Source of the DNA: Rhizoctonia solani
Taxonomy: Eukaryota > Basidiomycota > Agaricomycetes > Cantharellales > Ceratobasidiaceae
Assembly (NCBI RefSeq): GCF_016906535.1
Contig: NC_057370.1
Location: forward strand, 3,286,001-3,350,000
Length of the DNA: 64,000 nt
Direction: 5' to 3'
Below the pieces are notes generated by a model. It saw only the letters and a list, made by a program, of their open reading frames with translations. It was not told where the DNA came from and searched no databases. Positions 36,201 to 46,067 of the stretch are shown piece by piece (position 1 is the first letter of the stretch; each line of letters begins with the position of its first letter). Both the position numbers and the translations under genes were made by a program.

Positions 36201-36617
36201 TTCATATATCACTGTGCATCACATATACTATATATATCTTTGACAGTGGATATATATGGTAATAACCTTTCCAGATATAGGTTATGACAGCTCCTGCCCC
36301 TGCCTCCTTGCATTACTCACAACTCGAGCTCAGCAAAGGTTCGTCAAATTGACATTTTTGCACGCAATACTAATACTCACTTATAGCATACCCGCTTGAT
36401 GGATGAGCCTCAAGTCAGCCCGTCAAAATCAGCCATAGAAGCCGTTCACACGACCCAGATTGACTCAGAACAGCTTGTTAACACGGTCGGTGGATTTTTT
36501 TGTTACATTGACTGTCTAACAATACATCAAACTTAGGGCAAGGCAAAAGCGGTTGGAGTTATCAAGATTAAACGGCCACCGCAACACTCCTCTTGCGAAC
36601 TTCGTCCTCGTACTTAG
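33282..36617 (+). pseudogene. second (accessory) gene of the Plavaka-like element, disrupted
   Basis: Multi-exon gene transcribed away from the transposase. It starts MELSNMDPGLLAEFKQFLAF. A Ser/Pro-rich region with basic patches (KRGRSPSPVSGPSKRCQ) comes next, then a conserved-looking block (GRVYETVNGTQQIKQTLMER, HKKYEHVLKHGHLFGDKHGF, YNPYSF-like, DPIHVAIGLRDDYDFSSDIW, KFRPRNLTLKLGQKLTLKHY, FLYHTRNESGEDSWAID). A highly charged Asp/Asn/Lys-rich tail ends at TAG 36615-36617. The exon joins I followed are in phase. Two lesions are present: a TGA at 34862-34864 inside an Asp-rich stretch, and a solo LTR at 35851-36289. I do not recognise a domain. The basic and acidic low-complexity parts suggest a nucleic-acid or chromatin-binding accessory protein, but that is speculation. 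Confidence 0.6.
35851..36289. mobile_element. solo LTR, family 2, inserted in the accessory gene (TSD GCTCC)
   Basis: A 439-bp unit beginning TGTCATGACC and ending GGTTATGACA, flanked by GCTCC at 35846-35850 and 36290-36294. Excision restores the exon reading EELLPLPP. The same LTR, lacking its first roughly 50 bp, precedes a gag gene at 60801-61161, so it belongs to a gypsy-type retrotransposon. Confidence 0.93.
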
Positions 36618-36988
36618 GCTTACCTCCTTCCCCATTTCCCATGTCTTATACCCCTCGTTTATATCATTTCTTTATATGTTATCTGTATGCTGCTTCTCGG
36701 CTACTGGCACAACCTCCTATAATAGGCACTCTTCTCTGGGGGGGTGTCAACTCATCTTTTTCCAAATACTGGTTGGATGGGCCTGATACTTTAAATATAG
36801 CTTCTAAAGGCCCATATGAAGCCAGGAAAAGGGTTAATCAAAGGGGTTATTATGTACATTCAGAAGATATAAGCACTAGGAACTGACAAAAAAAAATTCT
36901 ATAGTCAAAAGAACAAAAAGTTGGTATTACAAGGTTATCAGAAGCAAAGTGAAGGACAGACACATCTCAAACAGACGTTAATATAACT
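36618..36988. other. short unassigned region after the Plavaka-like element
   Basis: Pyrimidine-rich then A-rich sequence with an A9 run near 36888. It probably contains the 3' UTR and end of the accessory gene. No terminal repeat could be recognised. Confidence 0.35.
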
Positions 36989-39900
36989 GACATTGGTTGG
37001 CTCAGCACTAGACCAATCAATGCAAGTCTCAGTTACATTGTAAACACATCGATTGGTCCGACGCCAAACCAATCGATGTGTTTACAATGTAACTGAGACT
37101 TGCGTTGATTGGTTTGGTGCTGAACCAATCAATGTCAGTGACAGTCACGTCGTAGACACATCGATTGGTTGGACGCCAAACCAATCGATGCAAGTCTCAG
37201 TTACATTGTAAACACATCAATTGGTTTGGCGTCCAACCAATTGATGTGTTTACAATGTAACTGAGACTTGCATCGATTGGTTTGGGGTTGGACCAATCGA
37301 TGTCAGTGACAGTCACGTCGTAGACACATCGATTGGTTGGACGCCAAACCAATCGATGCAAGTTTCAGTTACATTGTAAACACATCGATTGGTTTGGCGT
37401 CCAACCAATCGATGTAAGTGGTCATTGAGTTACAAGCACATTGATTGGTTGGACGCCAAACCAATCGATGTGTTTACAATGTAACTGAGACTTGCATCGA
37501 TTGGTTTGGCGTCCAACCAATCGATGTGCTTGTAACTCACTGACCACTGACATCGATTGGTCCGACGCCAAACCAATCGATGTGTTTACAATGTAACTGA
37601 GACTTGCATCGATTGGTTTGGTGCTGAACCAATCGATGTCAGTGGTAGTGACGTCGCAGACACGTCGATTGGTTGGACGCCAAACCAATCGATGTGTTAA
37701 CAATGTAACTGAGACTTGCATCGATTGGTTTGGCGTCGGACCAATCAATGTCAGTGGTCAGTGAGTTACAAGCACATCGATTGGTTGGACGCCAAACCAA
37801 TCGATGCAAGTCTCAGTTACATTGTAAACACATCGATTGGTTTGGCGTCCAACCAATCAATGTGCTTGTAACTCAATGACCACTTACATCGATTGGTTGG
37901 ACGCCAAACCAATCGATGTGTTTACAATGTAACTGAAACTTGCATTGATTGGTTTGGCGTCGGACCAATCGATGTCAGTGGTCAGTGAGTTACAAGCACA
38001 TCGATTGGTTGGACGCCAAACCAATCGATGCAAGTCTCAGTTACATTGTAAACACATCAATTGGTTTGGCGTTCAACCAATCGATGTAAGTGGTCATTGA
38101 GTTACAAGCACATCAATTGGTTGGACGCCAAACCAATCGATGTGTTTACAATGTAACGGAGACTTGCATCGATTGGTTTGGCGTTGGACCAATCGATGTC
38201 AGTGGTCAGTGAGTTACAAGCACATCGATTGGTTGGACGCCAAACCAATCGATGCAAGTCTCAGTTACATTGTAAACACATCGATTGGTTTGGCGTCCAA
38301 CCAATCGATGTGCTTGTAACTCACTGACCACTGACATCGATTGGTCCGACGCCAAACCAATCGATGTGTTTACAATGTAACTGAGACTTGCGTCGATTGG
38401 TTTGGCGCTGAACCAATCGATGTCAGTGACAGTCACGTCGTAGACACATCGATTGGTTGAACGCCAAACCAATCGATGTGTTTACAATGTAACTGAGACT
38501 TGCATCGATTGGTTTGGCGTCAGACCAATCGATGTAAGTGGTCATTAAGTTACAAGCACATCGATTGGTTTGGTGCTGAACCAATCAATGTCAGTGGTAG
38601 TGACGTCGCAGACACATTGATTGGTTGGACGCCAAACCAATCGATGTGTTAACAATGTAACTGAGACTTGCATCAATTGGTTTGGCGTCGGACCAATCAA
38701 TGTGTCTACGACGTGACTGTCACTGACATCGATTGGTTTGGCGTCCAACCAATCGACGTGTCTACGACGTCACTACCACTGACATCGATTGGTTCAGCAC
38801 CAAACCAATTGATGTGCTTCTAACTTAATGACTACCTACATCGATTGGTCTGACGCCAAACCAATCGATGCAAGTCTCAGTTACATTGTAAACACATCGA
38901 TTGGTTTGGCGTCGGACCAATCGATGTAAGTGGTCATTGAGTTACAAGCACATCGATTGGTTGGACGCCAAACCAATCGATGTGTTTACAATGTAACTGA
39001 GACTTGCATCGATTGGTTTGGCGTCCAACCAATTGATGTGCTTGTAACTCAATGACCACTTACATTGATTGGTCCGACGTCAAACCAATCGATGTGTTTA
39101 CAATGTAACTGAGACTTACATCGATTGGTCCGACGTCAAACCAATCGATGTGTTTACAATGTAACTGAGACTTACATCGATTGGTTTGGCGTCAGACCAA
39201 TCGATGTAAGTGGTCATTAAGTTACAAGCACATCAATTGGTTTGGTGCTGAACCAATCGATGTCAGTGGTAGTGACGTCGCAGACACGTCGATTGGTTGG
39301 ACGCCAAACCAATCGATGTGTTTACAATGTAACTGAGACTTGCATTGATTGGTTTGGCGTCGGACCAATCGATGTGTCTATGACGTGACTGTCACTGACA
39401 TTGATTGGTTTGGCGTCCAACCAATCGACGTGTCTACGACGTCACTACCACTGACATCGATTGGTTCAGCACCAAACCAATCAATGTGCTTGTAACTCAA
39501 TGACCACTTACATCGATTGGTCTGACGCCAAACCAATCGATGTAAGTCTCAGTTACATTGTAAACACACCGATTGGTTTGGTGTCGGACCAATCGATGTA
39601 AGTGGTCATTGAGTTACAAGCACATCGATTGGTATGGCGCTGAACCAATCAATGTCAGTAATAGTGACGTCGTAGACACGTCGATTGGTTAGGCGTCCGA
39701 CCAATCGATGTGTTAACAATGTAACTGTGACTTGCATCGATTGGTTTGGCGTCCAACCAATCGACGTGTCTACGACGTCATTACCACTGACATTGATTGG
39801 TTGGACGCCAAACCAATCGATGTGTCTACAATGTAACTGAGACTTGCATTGATTGGTTTTGTGTCGAACTAATCAATGTCAGTAATAGTAAAGTTGTAGA

Positions 39901-40757
39901 CACGTTGATTGGTTCGACACCAAACCAATCGATGCAAGTCTTGCTAATGATGCAAACACGCTGATTGGTTTGGCGTCTAACCAATCAACGTGTCTACAAC
40001 GTTACCGTCACTGACATCGATTGATTGGATTCAAAACAATCAATGTAAGCGGTCATTGACTTTCAAACACATCGATTGGTTTGGCGTTGAAGCAATCAAT
40101 GTCCGTGATAGTCACGTCGTAGACACGTTGATTGGTTAGAATCCAAACCAATCAGAGTGTCTACCATGTAACTGAGACTTGCATCGATTGTTTTTGTGTC
40201 AAACCAGTCGATTTAATCAATCATCGAGTCGCAAACACATTGATTGGTCTGCCACTGAACTAATTGATGTCAGTGATAGTAAAGCTGTAGACACGTTGAT
40301 TGGTTCGGCGCTGAACTAATCGATGTCAGTGATGGTAAAGTTTTCAACACGTCGGCTGGTTCGACACCAAACCAATCGATGTAAGTGGTCATTCAGTGAT
40401 ATGCACATTGATTGATTTGGCACTGAACCAATCGATGTCAGTAATAGTAATGTCGTAGACACGTCAATTGATTGGACGCCAAACCAATCAACGTTTTTAC
40501 ATTATCAGTAAGACTGGCATCAATCGTTTTTGAATCAAACCAATTGATGTAAGCGGTCATTCAGTCATAAGGACACCAATTGGTTTGACACTGAACCAAT
40601 CAATGTAAGTAACAGTCACGTTGTAAACACGTCGACTGGTTTGACACCAAACTAATTGACGTGTTAACATTATTATTGAGATATGCATTGATTGGTTTTG
40701 CATTGAACCAATTGATGTAAGCGGTCATTGAGTTGCAAGCACATTGATTGGTTCTGC
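36989..40757. repeat. palindromic satellite 1: hairpin modules CATCGATTGGTT..AACCAATCGATG
   Basis: About 3.8 kb of imperfect perfect-arm palindromes roughly 34 nt long. The arms read CATCGATTGGTT and AACCAATCGATG around a short centre such as GGACGCC or its complement. They are separated by spacers of about 26 nt. Three spacer types recur: S1 TTTACAATGTAACTGAGACT, S2 CTTGTAACTCAATGACCACT and S3 TCTACGACGTGACTGTCACT. Each occurs in both orientations. The middle of the array is homogeneous and the last kilobase is strongly diverged, as expected for the edge of a satellite. Apparent ORFs inside are repeat translations. The right end joins a LINE fragment abruptly at about 40757. Confidence 0.95.
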
Positions 40758-41264
40758 CTATATTCTTCCGTGTCCGGGTAGAACATAAGTAGGTGTTCCG
40801 GCGTTCGTTTAGGTTCGCCTCAAGAGCATTGTGGGTCTATGTGTTTATGAAAGTGAGCGCTATACTCCCCAAAGAAGCCGTGTCTGGAGGAATTGGACAA
40901 GGCGGCATTGGACGTTTCGGGGGTATTTGAGTGATTGAATTTGGGGTGAAGCTTGAGAGATGGGGATCTGGAGATTAAGGCGCCCGAGTCTGGTCGTGTT
41001 ATATTGTGATTGGCCCAGACCTTTCTCCAAGTTCTCAAGGCTCGTTTTGTTGCGTTTACTCTTGACCAAGTGATCGTCCTGTTGATTATGGGTGACGGTT
41101 GGAGTGTCTCGCACCTCTTCGCGGCTATGTCTCCTAGTTAATTTTCAGCTATGTTTGAGTGATCAGGTATTCATTTGACTGTGATGTGCCGATTCGGGCT
41201 TCTGGATAGGAACGTTCGGGCGTGCTGGTGGAAGATGCGGGCGGCATATTGAGCCAGGCGTCTC
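40758..41264 (-). mobile_element. LINE 3' fragment, minus orientation (older copy)
   Basis: On the minus strand this encodes the end of a LINE ORF2 similar to the plus copy that follows: ARIFHQHARTFLSRSPNRH, then LKHPKFNHSNTPE-like and FFGEYSAHFHKHIDPQCS with the CCHC-like tail. It carries several frame disruptions and is cut off on its 3' side by satellite 1. It is a decayed remnant. Confidence 0.7.
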
Positions 41265-41278
41265 AGTAGTGTCACGTG

Positions 41279-42223
41279 TGTCCTACAGAGACACCATACG
41301 CAATACTCCGCCCGCATATTCCACCAGCACGCCCAGGCGTTTCTGTACAAGTACCCCGCTCGCCATATTCCAGTAAAATGGCTCCCCGGACACTCCAAAG
41401 TTGCTGGTAACGAACTTGCAGACAAGACTGCTAAGAGGAGCAAGACACTCCAACCAACTCCGGTATTCAACAGAACAATCACATGGGCAAGAGCAAACGC
41501 TACGAAACAAGCAACACAATCTTGGAGGAAAATCTGGGACTAACACACTTCAGCGCGTCCAGATTTGGGCACCTACATCCCCAGGGCCCCATCCCACGAA
41601 CTCCATCCAATCTTTAACCACCCAAAGTACCCCCGCAACATACAATGCCGGCTAGTCGAACTCCTCACTGGACACGGCTTCTACGGGGAATACAGCGCCC
41701 GCTTCCACCCACACATAGACCCACAATGCTCGTGCGGCGAACCCAAACAATCGCCCGAACACCTGCTCATGTTCTGCCCGGATACGGAAGAATACAGGCA
41801 AACTATTACTGAGATTTCGCCTGAACGCTCCTGGGAGGAGATATTTGGAACACTGCCGGGACTGGAGGCAGTATCTGAGCTCATACTCAAGTCGGGAATT
41901 GGCAAGTGTAGAGATCCGCCGGCAGCCGCTCAAACTCTGTAGGGCCTTACACCCATGTCCATACGTCCTTGCGACTGCTCTTTACGCCCTTACGGCCGCC
42001 TCACCCCCCGTCCTTACAACACGCCGCCTATCACGCCCTTATGGCCCCTGTACCAGGTCTCTATGGCTTCCCCGTGCTTACTACCTCGCTTGTTGACTCC
42101 GGTTCTGTTTTTCCCTTTTTCTCTTTTTTCTCTCTCTCTTAGCGTAGTTTGCCTCGGTTTCTTGTGAGCAGTTTGCCTTGTTTCGCATGTAGCTCCTTAA
42201 ATATGAATCTTAGAAAAAAAAAA
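41279..42223 (+). mobile_element. 5'-truncated LINE insertion with poly(A) and 14-bp target duplication
   Basis: A 945-bp insertion flanked by AGTAGTGTCACGTG at 41265-41278 and 42224-42237. It ends in an A tail (42214-42223). It holds only the 3' end of a non-LTR retrotransposon: the last RNase H motif (VKWLPGHSKVAGNELADKTA) and a C-terminal cysteine-rich tail (HIDPQCSCGEPKQSPEHLLM). One in-frame TAA (41541-41543) interrupts the frame, which otherwise runs to 41942. The long exact duplication and retained CpGs indicate a young insertion, made into or beside the older minus-strand copy. Confidence 0.9.
41285..41942 (+). pseudogene. LINE ORF2 C-terminus (RNase H end and CCHC tail)
   Basis: Fragment of a reverse transcriptase/RNase H polyprotein. 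The RNase H part shows GHSKVAGNELAD with the conserved His and Asp region. The tail shows CSCGEPKQSPEHLLMFC followed by a helical end (FGTLPGLEAVSELILKSGIG). The reverse transcriptase and endonuclease are absent through 5' truncation and one stop is present, so it cannot move itself. Confidence 0.75.
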
Positions 42224-42237
42224 AGTAGTGTCACGTG

Positions 42238-43379
42238 AAGGCTTTATCAGTTTGATAAGCAGCGTAGAAATTAAATTTACCACGTGACTTTCGTAATTAA
42301 GGCATCACGTGATCTGTTCAGACTGTCCCGAGCACCACCATCTAGTGATGTTGGATCGTAACTTTGCTGTGGCTGCCGGGCTTGCTGCCTCGCAAGAGGG
42401 GCCGTTTGGTTAGCTTGGCGCTAGTTGTGTCCAAGCATGTTATTGTTGTTACCACTGGTTTGTCAAATCGAGCGTTGTTATGGTTTCTGGGTGGTTGCCT
42501 TGCAAGAGGGGCCTTCCAGTAAGCTATGTCATCGTTGGTTTGGGCAACCCAGCCATTCCTGGACCCTACACACGCGGAACTTTGTCAGCCAGAATAGAGG
42601 TCGGATCAAATTAAACTCGGCATGAGCTAAGGTACGAGATGTCATGTAGTCTGGGATGATGATAAGTTTTTTAGCCAAAATGAAATATAGCTAGGGGCAA
42701 TTATGGCCCCTGCATCAAGGCACTCGCTCGGTCACAAGCTTGGGGCTGAAACGTTATAACGAGCCGCAAGCAGGCACATTCGGTTTCCCTGGGTGACACC
42801 ACCATATGAAGCCCCGATCTAACACTACAGCTCCCCACAAAGTGAGCGTGGGCGTACCTCGGCGGTATGTATGGTTCCTATTGTACCTTATGGGTTGTAA
42901 CGGTAGGTTTGATTTTGGTTGGGTTCGAACGCAAAAAAGGGTACTCAAGGCACCAAAACCCACCCGGTGCTGTTAGCCCGAACGTAGTTCATTTTCGTGA
43001 CAGATTTTTGTTTATTCCTTCGTACCCGTGCCCGATCAGTTGTATAGTAGTGATAACTCGGGAATGTGAATAGAATCCGTAACATGGCTGGCCCCGAGCT
43101 ACAACCAAGGTCGGGAGTGAGCCCAATTTCAGCATTATGCCTGCCTGAATATAATTGAATGCGCTATACCCGATATCATGCTATATTCCAACCTATGGTA
43201 TTTCCGTTTCTACCGCTTGGTTTTACTGGTTTGGTAGCTTGGGCCCTGGCATGGCTATTGATAAAAAAACACAATATACGTTTATATAAAAGCATACTAC
43301 GATACAAAACAGCCGAATTGGTACGAAAAAAGAGGGGAAAAGCAGGGGAAATGATTGCGTGCAGCGAAGCAATGATCCC
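42238..43379. other. unassigned region
   Basis: About 1.1 kb without a supported gene. It contains two similar phrases (GCAAGAGGGGCCG near 42392 and GCAAGAGGGGCCT near 42504) and several CACGTG sites. Short open frames are unconvincing. Confidence 0.35.
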
Positions 43380-45524
43380 TTACATACTGACCGACGCTGC
43401 AGCGGTTTCAGAATCCATCGGGTCGTATGGTTCGGGGACCTGCAGACGCTGCGCACTGCTACGGGTTAGTACTCGCCCCCCGCTAGTTACGTTTGGCGTG
43501 CCCGAGGCGAGTGGCCGAGGTGCTTGAGGTGCGGAAGTACGGGATCTTAAGGGGAACGGGCTACCTCGCGATGTTTGCGCGAGGGTTGTAACGCGACCGC
43601 CTTGTGGTCCGGGGGTTCCTCGAACAGGGCCCACTGACTCGGGGGTGTCTCGCTGTATTGGACGCTGCGGGGAGGGATTACCTGGAAAATTATGAGATGA
43701 GTTAGCCAAATACCTACAGAAAGACCTACTTGGTGCGCCATTGTTTGATAGTGAGTCACCCGTAACGCGAGGGCGAGTTGGGCCGTTCCCAGGGCCATCC
43801 GAGGTGTGACGATCTTCGGGGCGTCGTTGTGTTGATGTATGCGTTACTTCATCGTCGAATAGGCTCGGGGCGTCTTCTGTGGATAGCATAGTATGATCAA
43901 GCACGTGTTATTGACGATAGTTTCAATGGTCGTACATTGAGCCAGAGATACATACCTTGAAAGTCGCCATTCGTACCAATCCCGCCTTGCGCGTTCCGGC
44001 CGCCTTCATCCCCACCTAGAGTGCCATCCTCCTCCTGGTCCTCCTGGTTCTCTTGGCCCTCCTCCTCGGGTAGGTCATCTCGATTAGCCGGGCCTTCGGC
44101 TTCATCAGGATCCCCCGAGCCAGTCGGCGGAGCGTCTGATCCTTCCTGCGCAGCGGTGAGGGTATAGCCAGCCATTACTTGAATTGAATAGCTAGCATCG
44201 GCCTGCCATTGCGAAACAATAAGTTGGTTCGATGGAGGGAACCAACGGGCCTGGCCAGTTCGATCGGGATACTTCTTTCGATCCTGGCGAAGAATATGCT
44301 TCAATAACCTATAATAATATTGCTCATTGTGAATCCCTTCAAAGTTAGGCTCGACCTTACTCAGTACGCTTGGCTATGGGGTATTTACGAAACCGACTCA
44401 TTTGGGTATCGATGTACGTCCAAAATGCTAGAGTCTTCTGTGGCGCCCCATCGACCCTTCTCTTCTTTCCCCTGCCACGGTTCCCTACCTGAGCATTCGC
44501 ATTTTCCACAGCCTTTTTAGCTTGGGCTTCCACTTCAGCCTTGATGTAATCTTCGGATAGTTGTCGCTGTGAGGAAGAAATTGAAATGAGTTCACGGTGC
44601 AAGATAGGTATTCCCTTACCAAAAGGGCAAACTGCTTTAAATGATCCTCAGATATCTGGAATCCTTGGATTGAAAGCTTCTCGCCAGTGCTGGCAATATC
44701 AGTCTTGTCCTCAATCGAGCCAAAAATCTACATTTGGCGTGAATTTAGTTGTGACCAGGCGTTAAAATCTAATGGGCTTACCTTCCGACGTAATTCGCCA
44801 CGAAAGCCGCTGAGAATTTCGGCAATGGCTGAGGAGAACTTCCTAGTAGTCATAAGGCCCTCCTGAACTACCTGCGGGATCTCATACGAGGCCGGGTTCT
44901 CTCTCATATGCCGCTGGTAGTTACGCGTTAATAGTGGATAGACTAGAAAAGAAACTGTAACTTACCACAAATCGAGCTGTACAGCCGCGAACATAATACG
45001 GAATGTTTGGGTCGAGCAGTCCGCCTTGGATCCGCCGCTTGATGTTCTCTTTAAACGTACTGGACCTAAGAAAATCCTCAACCTGGGCTTTTGTAGCATT
45101 CTGCCCCATCGCCATCATCCGCGCGTATAGCCGGATCGCCATAAAAGTGGCTCCCGGTAGCTTGAATTTTAATAGATTTTTAAACTTTCCAATAAAAGAT
45201 AATAATAGGAACCTACTGCTGTAGTTCGCATAACGTCTTCCTTTGCTATGGAAGAGAGCCTATATTCTTCGCAGCAACCTTCAGCAAAGGCTAGTAGAGC
45301 GGGAGCTACAAGTGGTAACATGTAAAGATTGAGCAACAAAAGAGGAGCATATACCTACGAGTAGTGATGCGGCTCAAATCTATGTGGTCGAATGCACTTC
45401 CAGTGGTTGGGGCAGCCTGACCAACTGGACCAGATTGCACCTCGCCCTCGTCCACGTTGGACGAGGTTTCAGACTCTTCGTCAAACTGGTGGTCTCCACG
45501 ATCTTCGTCACTAAAATAACCCAT
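43380..45524 (-). CDS. multi-exon gene of unknown function in the repeat island
   Basis: An apparently intact minus-strand gene of about eight exons whose splice sites all keep frame. It starts MGYFSDEDRGDHQFDEESET (acidic). Then come ALLAFAEGCCEEYRLSSIAK, GATFMAIRLYARMMAMGQNA, FKENIKRRIQGGLLDPNIPY, YEIPQVVQEGLMTTRKFSSA and ISEDHLKQFALL. A coiled-coil-like segment (IKAEVEAQAKKAVENANAQV) precedes a basic patch (GRGKKRRVDG), KTLAFWTYIDTQMSRFRKYP, KHILRQDRKKYP and TGQARWFPPSNQLIVSQWQA. It ends in an acidic then Pro/Ser/Thr-rich tail to TGA-side 43380. I do not recognise a domain. From memory, similar FW-YID..RK..LLK proteins are common in Agaricomycete genomes, but without assigned function. No stop or frameshift was found, unlike every other gene of the island. 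A nuclear or DNA-binding role is only suggested by composition. Confidence 0.65.
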
Positions 45525-46067
45525 AGCAAGCAGTTTTGGGACAGACAGGACAGATACGAATGTTCAGAATACGGAAAAATAGTGATGTTGAAGTTCAAAC
45601 CAGGCTGGATGTTGAACGTCTGAAACGTGCAAGGGGTAAGGTCACGTGCAAGGGCAAGGTACCCGGTCAAAAACAAATTCCTCATATGGATACAGCCGAA
45701 CGCATACATTCAATGCGCCCCTTTCCAGCAAATCATTCCCGAACCCCCATACTGACCTCATCAACCAAGACTTTCTTTGTCTACCGTAGAGGCTAATAAA
45801 AATTTACAGCAAGGTCCACGAAGCTCTCAACCCGTGCTCGATGGTGCCGGAGCGAGGGGACAACGCGGTTGTCCGATGAGGGGCGACTTAGAACACTCTA
45901 GGGGTAGGCGGAGCCGGGCGCGCCGCGCGGCGGCGGCCCAGGGAACAGGCATGCATGAGCAAAGCGCGAGTGGGCGGGCCACCCCGCGCTGGAACTATGT
46001 ACAGTCAAACAGGCGACAGTCTAGAGATGGAAAAGCGGGAAGTAAAGAGATAAAAGACAAACAAATT
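45525..46067. other. upstream region of the unknown gene
   Basis: About 540 nt between the start of the minus-strand gene and satellite 2. A GC-rich patch (GGGCGCGCCGCGCGGCGGCG, near 45920) stands out in an AT-richer context. No gene is supported. Confidence 0.4.

Noticed and set aside
37422..38748. ORFs inside satellite 1 with repeated DWFGVQPI-like phrases
   Set aside because: Direct translations of the tandem hairpin repeat; no start context and the frame is an artefact of unit length.
37000..40750. CRISPR-like array, because of regular palindromic repeats with spacers
   Set aside because: The genome is eukaryotic, the spacers are not unique but fall into three recurrent types, and no cas genes are present.
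40758..42237. Single LINE insertion with 5' inversion (twin priming)
   Set aside because: The 14-bp target duplication encloses only the plus-strand part.
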